Below, one piece after another: positions 54,953 to 61,878 of a DNA stretch of 64,000 bases. Under the pieces are notes generated by a model. That model had not been told where the DNA came from and made no database searches. It saw only the letters and a list, made by a program, of their open reading frames with translations. The stretch is from Paracoccus salsus (lineage in GTDB: Bacteria; Pseudomonadota; Alphaproteobacteria; Rhodobacterales; Rhodobacteraceae). Position 1 is the stretch's first letter. Every line of letters starts with the position of its first letter. The stretch is from contig NZ_JAKGGD010000006.1 of NCBI RefSeq assembly GCF_021556615.1, forward strand, positions 124,001 to 188,000. Reading direction: 5' to 3'. The position numbers and the translations under genes are program-made.

Positions 54953-55554
54953 CCGGATGTCCTTTCGCGATGCTCGGCCTCGGTCAGGTGATAGCGAGGG
55001 GCGACGAATGCCTCGGCCCGGGTGATCCAGCCACCCTTGCCGCCTGCCCGCGTGCGGGCGTATTTGCGGCTTGCCGGACGTTGGTCGGCCAGCGCGTAGT
55101 AATAGTTCCTGCGTGCGATCCCGTAGGCGTCGGCCAGATGGTCCGGCGCCGCATCGGCGGCATCGGCGACCGCCGCGATGGTTCTTGGTCCGATCACCCC
55201 GTCGGCGGTCGCGGTGAACCCCATCCGCGTGACCAGTTTCTGCAGGATCTTCACCGCGTTGGCCCCGGCGTTGACATACATGTCGAAGACGCTGGCCTGG
55301 ACGGGTGGGGCGAGTTCCGCCAATCGCGGCTTGCGGAAATAATGCTGAACGAAGATCTGCTCGGCCTGGGTCCGCGTCAACGCCCTGACATCGCCGGCAT
55401 CGACCTTGCCATCGCGGTTCAGATCCAGCCCCAGCGACCGCATCGTACCGATCGTCACGCCGAAATTGGTCGCACCGCCCGGATCGTCGGGGTCGTTGAC
55501 GTACCCGCCTTCGCGGGCGACGATCTCGCGCGCGATTTCCTCAACACTCGGCAT
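54943..55554 (-). CDS. Endolysin of the gene transfer agent lysis module (GH108 lysozyme-type)
   Basis: The 203-residue protein has a glycoside hydrolase 108 N-domain with the catalytic Glu15 in AREGGYVNDP and the following GGATNFGVT, then a C-terminal peptidoglycan-binding region (ATADGVIGPRTI). A calcium-loop-like DLNRDGKVDAGD lies at residues 44-55. It matches RcGTA rcc00555 in type. The start has AGGGGG upstream; an ATG 15 codons earlier is less likely. Expected role: cell-wall lysis to release GTA particles. It is not a phage remnant in context, since no other phage genes are near. Confidence 0.9.
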   Translation of the reverse strand: MPSVEEIAREIVAREGGYVNDPDDPGGATNFGVTIGTMRSLGLDLNRDGKVDAGDVRALTRTQAEQIFVQHYFRKPRLAELAPPVQASVFDMYVNAGANAVKILQKLVTRMGFTATADGVIGPRTIAAVADAADAAPDHLADAYGIARRNYYYALADQRPASRKYARTRAGGKGGWITRAEAFVAPRYHLTEAEHRERTSGWA

Positions 55555-55614
55555 AGCTGCCCCCTCATGCCGCCCGCCACCATTGACGGACCGGGGCATC
55601 CTCGCGGTCGGCAG

Positions 55615-55629
55615 TTAACCCTTTCTTAA
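55615..55629 (-). promoter_or_regulatory. CtrA box (TTAA-N7-TTAA) upstream of the endolysin-holin unit
   Basis: TTAA at 55615-55618 and TTAA at 55626-55629 are separated by exactly 7 nt, and the second is followed by C, matching the CtrA consensus TTAA-N7-TTAAC. It lies 61-75 nt upstream of the endolysin start. In Rhodobacter capsulatus GTA production and lysis need CtrA, so this is probably functional. Confidence 0.7.
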
Positions 55630-55712
55630 CCGGACGGGCGTTGCTCATGCCTCGGGCAAGACATCCTCGGGGGGTCGGGGGACGAAGCGCGCCCGGAAGT
55701 GGCGGGAGGCAA

Positions 55713-56171
55713 TCAGGAATTCGGGTCCTGATAGACGCCGCTTTCCTTCAGTGTGTCCATGACCTCGCGCGGCATGTAGCTTTCGTCATGCTTGGCCAAC
55801 AGGCTCTCGGCTTCGAAACGACCGTCACGATAATGCCCCTTGGCGATCGTGCCCTGGCCTTCCTTGAACAGGTCCGGTCGCGGGTCGCGGCCGACATAAC
55901 TGACCGGGATCTCGGCGGCACCGTCGGTAATGACGAAATCGAACGCGACGCCGTCGCGGTTCAGGATCGAGCCGTCCTTCACCAGCCCGCCAAGCTGGAA
56001 ATACTCGTCCGGCAAAGGCGCGCTTGCGCGGACTTCCGAGGGCGAGCGGTAAAGATTGATGCCGTCACGCAACGCATATCCGATCGTCCCTGTCGCGATG
56101 AACAACGCGACGGCCGTCGCGACCAGCACTTGCACCCTGCGGCGCTTCTTCAGCGATTTCATTCCGGCCAT
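55713..56171 (-). CDS. ccmE: Cytochrome c maturation heme chaperone CcmE
   Basis: A 152-residue periplasmic heme chaperone with one N-terminal membrane anchor (VQVLVATAVALFIATGTIGYAL) after a basic stretch (KSLKKRRR). The covalent heme-binding His is in LAKHDESYMP. AGGAGGGGG precedes the ATG. It is separated from ccmF by the GTA lysis pair, whereas ccmE and ccmF normally adjoin. Confidence 0.95.
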   Translation of the reverse strand: MAGMKSLKKRRRVQVLVATAVALFIATGTIGYALRDGINLYRSPSEVRASAPLPDEYFQLGGLVKDGSILNRDGVAFDFVITDGAAEIPVSYVGRDPRPDLFKEGQGTIAKGHYRDGRFEAESLLAKHDESYMPREVMDTLKESGVYQDPNS

Positions 56172-56187
56172 CGCCCCCTCCTGCTCC

Positions 56188-57000
56188 TCATTCGGTCTCG
56201 AATCGGATTGACCGGCGCAGGAACTGCGTGGCCTTGCCCGACACCCGCACCGGATCGCCCGTCGTCAGATATTTCGACGTGCCGCCCTCGCCCCGGAATT
56301 CGGGCCTGCGCTGAAGATAGTCCGCGAGGCTCTCGGCGACCAGCCCCGCCTGGCTGTAAACCTTGACCTGCGGGCCAAGCGCGCGCTGGAAGGCGGCTTC
56401 GACCAGCGGGTAATGCGTGCAGCCCAGAATCGCCGCCTCGGGGTGTGGCATCCGCCGCAGCAACGCCTCGACATGGCTCGTCACCAGCGCCTCGGCCAGA
56501 ATTTCGTCTCCCATTTCAATGGCATCCACGACCCCGCCGCAGGGCTGCGCCTCGACATCCACGCCCACCGCGCGAAAGGCCAGCTCTCGCTGAAAGGCCC
56601 TGCTGGCGACAGTCGCGGGGGTGGCGAACAGCGCAACCTGACTGACCGCGACCTTGCGGGGCGGCGAATTGTCGCCCCATTGCCGTTCGGTCAGGGCCTC
56701 GATCATGGGGACAAACACGCCCAGAACCCGCTTTCCCTCGGGCAGCCAGGTTTCCTGCAACCGCCGCAGGGCGGCGGCGCTGGCGGTGTTGCACGCCAGA
56801 ATGACCAGATCGCAGCCCTCGGCCCAAAGCCGCTCGACGCCCGCGCAAGTCAGATCGAAGATATCGTCCGGGGTACGGACGCCATAGGGAGCGTGGGCGT
56901 TGTCGCCCAGATAGACCAGCGGCAGATCCGGCAGGCGTGCGGCGATGGCCTGATGGACCGTAAGCCCGCCCAGCCCCGAATCGAAAACGCCAACCGCCAT
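56188..57000 (-). CDS. murI: Glutamate racemase
   Basis: A 270-residue cofactor-independent racemase that supplies D-glutamate for peptidoglycan. The two catalytic Cys residues are in LACNTAS and GCTHYPL, with the N-terminal [11 protein letters not shown] and [11 protein letters not shown] motifs. AAGGGGGG precedes the ATG. It lies 16 nt upstream of ccmE in the same direction. Confidence 0.96.
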   Translation of the reverse strand: MAVGVFDSGLGGLTVHQAIAARLPDLPLVYLGDNAHAPYGVRTPDDIFDLTCAGVERLWAEGCDLVILACNTASAAALRRLQETWLPEGKRVLGVFVPMIEALTERQWGDNSPPRKVAVSQVALFATPATVASRAFQRELAFRAVGVDVEAQPCGGVVDAIEMGDEILAEALVTSHVEALLRRMPHPEAAILGCTHYPLVEAAFQRALGPQVKVYSQAGLVAESLADYLQRRPEFRGEGGTSKYLTTGDPVRVSGKATQFLRRSIRFETE

Positions 57001-57063
57001 GGTTCCACCCCCCTTGCCGCGCGCCTGTTTAGGACGGCGCGCGACATTTGGGAATGACCCAGT

Positions 57064-60000
57064 TCATTCAGCGGCTTCACGCATCGGTGCGCCGCCCTGC
57101 CGGAACTGGTCCAGCAACGCGCTGCGGCGGAGGGCGGCGGCGTCGGCTGCCTTGTCCTTGACCGGACCATAGCCGCGCACGCTCAGCGGCAGTTCGGCCA
57201 GTTCGATCGCGATCGGCATCGTCGCATCATCGACCGCCGCCATGATCTCGCGCATGTCGGTCTCGTATTCGCGGATCATGGCGCGTTCCCGCCTGCGCTC
57301 GGTGCCGTAGCCGAAGGGATCAAGCGGCGTGCCGCGCAAACGCTTCATCGCGGCCAGCACCCGGAAGGCCTTCAGCATCCAGGGACCGAATTGTCGTTTC
57401 CTGGGGCGGCCGTTCGCATCGATGCCGGGAAAGATCGGCGGCGCCAGATGGAAGGACAGCCTGGTGTCGCCCTGCCATTTCTCGGCAATCTGCGCTGCGG
57501 TCGCAAGATGCAGCCGCGCGACCTCGTATTCGTCCTTGTAGGCCAACAGCTTGTAGTATCCGCGCGCGACGCTTTCGCGCAGCGGGGCGGGCGCGGCATC
57601 GACCAGTTTCCGGAACTTCCTTGCCAGCCGCTTGCCCTGATAGTCCAGAAGCCGCGCTTCGCGGTAGGAAACCGGATCGACAGGCAGCGCGGCGGGGTCC
57701 GCCGGCTTCGCGGCCTGATCGGGAAACACCATCGCCCATCGGCCGATATCGAAGGCGCGCAGGTTTTCCGCGACCTTGGCGCCGTTCAGGCGGATCGCCT
57801 CGCGGATCGCCTCCTCGGACAGCGGGATCAGCCCCTGCTGCCAGCAGGCACCCAGAACCAGCATGTTGGAATAGATCGAATCGCCCAGCAGGCGCAGCGC
57901 CAGATCGTTGGCATCGAAGAACGCCACCCGCTCGCCCAGCCGCGCCTCCAGAGACAGTTTCAGGCGGTCCGAAGGCACCTGGAAGTCACGAAAGCGGGTG
58001 AAATCGCCGGTGATGATCTCATGGTCGTTCACGACCGCGCCGGTGCGCGCCGTGGTCATCAGCCCGACCGTCTTGGCCCCGGCGGTCACGACCAGATCGC
58101 CGCCGATGACGCAGTCGGCCTCGCCGGTGGCGACGCGGATCGCACTGATATCCTCGGGGGCATTCGCAAGCCGCAGATGGATGTGCACGGCCCCGCCCTT
58201 CTGCGCCAGACCCGCCATCTCCATCATGCCGGCGCCCTTGCCGTCGATATGGGCGGCCTGCGCCAGCACCGCGCCGATCGTCACGACGCCGGTACCGCCG
58301 ACGCCGGTGATGACGATGTTGTGCGTGCCCTTGATCGCCGGCAGCGCGGGTGCGGGCAGATCGGGGATCTCGAAGGATTCGGCTTTCGGTTTGCGCAGCG
58401 TGCCACCCTCCACCGTGACGAAGCTGGGGCAGAAACCGTTCAGGCAGCTGTAGTCCTTGTTGCAGCTTGACTGGTCGATCTGGCGCTTGCGGCCCAGTTC
58501 GGTGTCCAGCGGCACGATCGAGACACAGTTCGACTGGACCGAGCAATCGCCACAGCCCTCGCAAACCTCGGGGTTGATCCAGACGCGGCGGTCCGGGTCG
58601 GGGAACTGCCCCTTCTTGCGGCGGCGGCGTTTTTCGGCCGCGCAGGTCTGGATATACAGGATCGCGCTGACGCCCTTGGCGTTCTCCAGCTCGCGCTGGA
58701 CATTCATCATCTCGGCACGCTCTTCGAAGCGCAGCCCCTTGGGGAACTGGTCGCGGACCACATCCTCTTTTTCATCATAGACGACAACCACCGGATCGAC
58801 GCCCATCGCGGTCAGTTCGCGGGCGATCTGCGGTGCGTCCAGACCGCCCTCGTTGGGCTGGCCGCCGGTCATCGCCACGGCATCGTTATAGAGGATCTTG
58901 TAGGTGATGCTGGTCCCCGCAGCCAGCGCCGCGCGGATCGCCAAAGAGCCGGAATGATTATAGGTTCCGTCGCCAAGGTTCTGAAAAACATGGCCCCGCT
59001 TGCTGAACGGAGCTTCGCCGACCCAGTTCGCGCCCTCGCCGCCCATATGGGTGAAGCCTTCGGTCTCGCGGCCCATCCACTGCACCATGTAGTGACAGCC
59101 GATCCCGGCATAGGCGCGGCTGCCTTCGGGCAGTCGGGTCGAGGTGTTGTGCGGACATCCCGAGCAGAACCAGGGCGTTCGGGTCGCAATCTCGGGCGCG
59201 TTATCATTGCGGCGCACTTCGGTCAGGCGATCCAGACCGGCGCGGATATGTTCGGTTCCGCGGCCTTCCTCGATCAGGATTCCGCCGATCTTCTGCGCGA
59301 TCATCACCGGGTCCAGCGCATAGCGAGTCGGGAAAAGCTCCTCGCCGGTCCGATCATGCTTCCAGCCATGCACGCGACGGCCGTGGCGATTGTCGAAGAT
59401 CGCCTCTTTCAACTGCACTTCTATCAGTTTGCGCTTTTCCTCGACGCAAACGATAAGTTCCAGATTTTCAGACCATTCCTGAAAGGACTTCATATCCAGT
59501 GGCCAGGTCTGGCCGACCTTGTAGGTGGTCAGGCCCAGACGTTCCGCCTCGGCCTCGTCGACCCCGAGCAGCGACAGGGCGTGCACCAGATCCAGCCAGT
59601 TCTTGCCGGCCGCAACGAAGCCGATCCTGGCACCCGGCCTGCCCCAGACCTTGCGGTCGATCCGGTTGGCGCGGCTGAACGCCTCGGCTGCCCACCGCTT
59701 GTGATCGATCATCCGGGCTTCCTGGACGACCGGCGTATCGCCAAGGCGTATGTTCAACCCGCCCTCGGGCATCCGGAAGTCCTGCGGGGTCACGAAGGTC
59801 AGCCGATGCGGGTCGCCGTTCACGACGGCGGTCGCCTCGACCGTGTCCTTCATCGTCTTGAGGCCCGTCCAGACGCCGGCAAAGCGCGACAGCGCAAACC
59901 CGTACAGCCCGAAATCCAGGATTTCCTGCACACCGGCCGGCGACAGCACGGGAATATAGGCGTCGATCATCGCCCAGTCCGACTGATGCAGCACGGTCGA

Positions 60001-60456
60001 GCTTTCGCCCGTATGGTCGTCGCCCATCGCCATGACCACGCCGCCATGCTTCGACGATCCCGCCATATTGGCATGACGCATCACGTCGCCGCTGCGGTCC
60101 ACGCCCGGCCCCTTGCCGTACCACAGCGCATAGACGCCGTCATACTTGCCCTCGCCGCGCAGTTCGGCCTGCTGGCTGCCCCAGATGGCCGTGGCGGCAA
60201 GATCCTCGTTGAGACCGGGCTGGAACAGGACATTCGCCTGCGTCAGACGCTTGCCCTCGCGCATCATCTGAAGGTCGACCGCGCCAAGCGGGCTTCCGCG
60301 ATAGCCGGTGACGTAGCCCGCCGTGTTCAGCCCCGCAGCCTTGTCGCGTGCCGCCTGCATTAGCATCAGGCGCACCAATGCCTGGGTGCCGTTCAACAAT
60401 ACGTGTGACTTCGACAGTTCGAACCGGTCGGCCAGCGAGAATTCCTGCTTGCTCAT
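57064..60456 (-). CDS. Indolepyruvate ferredoxin oxidoreductase, single-chain (IorA-IorB fusion)
   Basis: A 1130-residue enzyme that decarboxylates arylpyruvates (from aromatic amino acid transamination) to acyl-CoA with ferredoxin reduction. The N-terminal part has the thiamine pyrophosphate and pyruvate-binding domains (for example SGCPHNTSTRLP and GDGTYNHSGSL). The middle has Fe-S ligands (VCEGCGDCSVQSNC and CNKDYSCLNGFC), and the C-terminal gamma-type domain starts near VITGVGGTGVVTIG. The start chosen has GGAGGAG upstream. A LysR gene is divergent at its 5' side. Confidence 0.93.
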   Translation of the reverse strand: MSKQEFSLADRFELSKSHVLLNGTQALVRLMLMQAARDKAAGLNTAGYVTGYRGSPLGAVDLQMMREGKRLTQANVLFQPGLNEDLAATAIWGSQQAELRGEGKYDGVYALWYGKGPGVDRSGDVMRHANMAGSSKHGGVVMAMGDDHTGESSTVLHQSDWAMIDAYIPVLSPAGVQEILDFGLYGFALSRFAGVWTGLKTMKDTVEATAVVNGDPHRLTFVTPQDFRMPEGGLNIRLGDTPVVQEARMIDHKRWAAEAFSRANRIDRKVWGRPGARIGFVAAGKNWLDLVHALSLLGVDEAEAERLGLTTYKVGQTWPLDMKSFQEWSENLELIVCVEEKRKLIEVQLKEAIFDNRHGRRVHGWKHDRTGEELFPTRYALDPVMIAQKIGGILIEEGRGTEHIRAGLDRLTEVRRNDNAPEIATRTPWFCSGCPHNTSTRLPEGSRAYAGIGCHYMVQWMGRETEGFTHMGGEGANWVGEAPFSKRGHVFQNLGDGTYNHSGSLAIRAALAAGTSITYKILYNDAVAMTGGQPNEGGLDAPQIARELTAMGVDPVVVVYDEKEDVVRDQFPKGLRFEERAEMMNVQRELENAKGVSAILYIQTCAAEKRRRRKKGQFPDPDRRVWINPEVCEGCGDCSVQSNCVSIVPLDTELGRKRQIDQSSCNKDYSCLNGFCPSFVTVEGGTLRKPKAESFEIPDLPAPALPAIKGTHNIVITGVGGTGVVTIGAVLAQAAHIDGKGAGMMEMAGLAQKGGAVHIHLRLANAPEDISAIRVATGEADCVIGGDLVVTAGAKTVGLMTTARTGAVVNDHEIITGDFTRFRDFQVPSDRLKLSLEARLGERVAFFDANDLALRLLGDSIYSNMLVLGACWQQGLIPLSEEAIREAIRLNGAKVAENLRAFDIGRWAMVFPDQAAKPADPAALPVDPVSYREARLLDYQGKRLARKFRKLVDAAPAPLRESVARGYYKLLAYKDEYEVARLHLATAAQIAEKWQGDTRLSFHLAPPIFPGIDANGRPRKRQFGPWMLKAFRVLAAMKRLRGTPLDPFGYGTERRRERAMIREYETDMREIMAAVDDATMPIAIELAELPLSVRGYGPVKDKAADAAALRRSALLDQFRQGGAPMREAAE

Positions 60457-60630
60457 CGTGTCTCTCCTCCACTCCCCATGGGCACTCCCCATTGGGCTTG
60501 CTCCGATTATAGGTCAGAAATACTGACCGATGAAGAAAAAAATCCATGCTTGACGCAGGCGTGAGGGACAGGCAGGGGAGAATGACTTTTGCAAAAATTG
60601 CATGGCTGGCCACGCAGGATTGTAACAGCT

Positions 60631-61536
60631 ATGGACTGGGACAAGTTAAGGATATTTCACGCGGTTGCCGATGCGGGCAGCCTGACTCATGCTGGCGAGA
60701 CGCTGCATCTGTCCCAATCGGCCGTCAGCCGCCAGATTCGCGCGCTGGAAGAATCGCTTGGCACCGCGCTTTTTCACCGTCACGCACGCGGGCTGATTCT
60801 CACCGAGCCGGGTGAATTGCTGTTCGACGCCACCTCGTCGATGGCGCGCCGCCTCGATGCCGCCTCGGCCCGGATCCGCGACAGCGAGGAAAACGTGCTC
60901 GGCGAGCTGAAGGTGACCACGACGGTCGGGTTCGGCACGCTCTGGCTGGCGCCCCGCCTGGTCAAGCTCTATGAGAAATACCCCGATCTGAAGATCGACC
61001 TGATCCTGGAAGAACGGGTCCTGGACCTGCCCATGCGCGAGGCCGACGTCGCCATCCGCATGAAGGAACCCAGCCAGTCGGATCTGATCCGCCGGCGCCT
61101 GCTGAACATCCGCATGCGACTTTACGCGACGCAGGCCTATCTGGACTGCGCCGGGGTTCCGACCGGGCTTGATGATCTGGCCGCCCACAGGCTGATCTGC
61201 CAGAAGGCAGATCAGCCGCAGGTCGCGGCCGGGGCGCGACTGGTCCAGATGGTGATGGGCCAGAACATCACCTCGACCCTGACCGTGAACAACTATTTCG
61301 GCGTCCTGCAGGGTGTGCTTGCGAATGTCGGTATCGGCGTGCTGCCCGACTACCTGACCGCCGATCATCCAGGTCTGGTCCGCGTCCTCCCCGAGATCGA
61401 GTCGGCCGAGGTGCCGGTCTTCCTCGCCTACCCAGAAGAGCTGCGTCAGACCCGCCGCGTCGCCGCTTTCAGGGATTTTGTCTTGGAACAGATACAGTCC
61501 TATCGCCGGCGGCAAAGCGAGGCCGAACTGGTCTAG
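60631..61536 (+). CDS. LysR-family transcriptional regulator
   Basis: A 301-residue regulator. The N-terminal winged helix-turn-helix shows MDWDKLRIFHAVADAGS, HLSQSAVSRQIRALE and FHRHARGLILTEPG, followed by a periplasmic-binding-like ligand domain. It is divergent from the indolepyruvate oxidoreductase gene across a 174-nt gap, the usual place for a LysR target, so it probably controls that gene. The effector is unknown; an aromatic amino acid product is plausible. Confidence 0.9.
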   Translation: MDWDKLRIFHAVADAGSLTHAGETLHLSQSAVSRQIRALEESLGTALFHRHARGLILTEPGELLFDATSSMARRLDAASARIRDSEENVLGELKVTTTVGFGTLWLAPRLVKLYEKYPDLKIDLILEERVLDLPMREADVAIRMKEPSQSDLIRRRLLNIRMRLYATQAYLDCAGVPTGLDDLAAHRLICQKADQPQVAAGARLVQMVMGQNITSTLTVNNYFGVLQGVLANVGIGVLPDYLTADHPGLVRVLPEIESAEVPVFLAYPEELRQTRRVAAFRDFVLEQIQSYRRRQSEAELV

Positions 61537-61641
61537 ACTGCCAAATGCCTGGATTCCTTTACTTTGCGGCGGCGAAATGCTGCGACTCGCCTGGCCATCT
61601 ACAACTTTCGCGTGTAGCTATTCGGCAACTGCATGTCCGGT

Positions 61642-61659
61642 ATGCTGCACATGCAGCAT
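61642..61659. repeat. Perfect palindrome ATGCTGCA-CA-TGCAGCAT
   Basis: Eight-base arms 61642-61649 and 61652-61659 are exact inverted copies around a 2-nt spacer. On DNA it could be an operator; the 2-nt loop makes a stable RNA hairpin less likely. It lies between LysR and purL, upstream of the possible small RNA. Confidence 0.5.
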
Positions 61660-61758
61660 GTTATGCCTTGATCCGTTCCCGTTCTGCCCATAAATCGGGC
61701 TCAGAGGGTCATGGTCGGCCTCGCCGGCCATCATCTTCTACCTCCCTGTTGGACTTAG

Positions 61759-61784
61759 GCCGGGCCTCGTGCCCGGCTTTTTTT
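61759..61784 (+). terminator. Rho-independent terminator upstream of purL
   Basis: GCCGGGC at 61759-61765 pairs exactly with GCCCGGC at 61771-61777 around a CTCGT loop, followed by seven T. It is the best intrinsic terminator in the window. It ends plus-strand transcription before the purL promoter. Confidence 0.9.
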
Positions 61785-61878
61785 GTTCGGCCTGCAACGG
61801 CCGGGCTTTGAGCGCCCTTTCCATGTCTTGCGTCTCGCCATAAAAGGCGCCTGACTCCATGTGCAGGAAGGGCCAGAC

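Larger units (their letters stand above)
61537..61790 (+). ncRNA. Possible small RNA in the LysR-purL gap
   Basis: The 342-nt gap has no protein-coding gene. It ends in a strong terminator 223 nt past the LysR stop, too far to be its own natural end. A CCTCCC motif at about 61740-61746, the anti-Shine-Dalgarno type used by Rhodobacter small RNAs, precedes that hairpin, and an 18-bp palindrome lies upstream. A transcript of roughly 100-150 nt ending at 61784 would fit. No promoter is clear, so this is tentative. Confidence 0.35.

Noticed and set aside
54422-55554. Prophage remnant.
   Set aside because: Only the lysis pair is present, bounded by core genes, with a CtrA box and terminator; this fits a GTA satellite locus better than a decayed phage.
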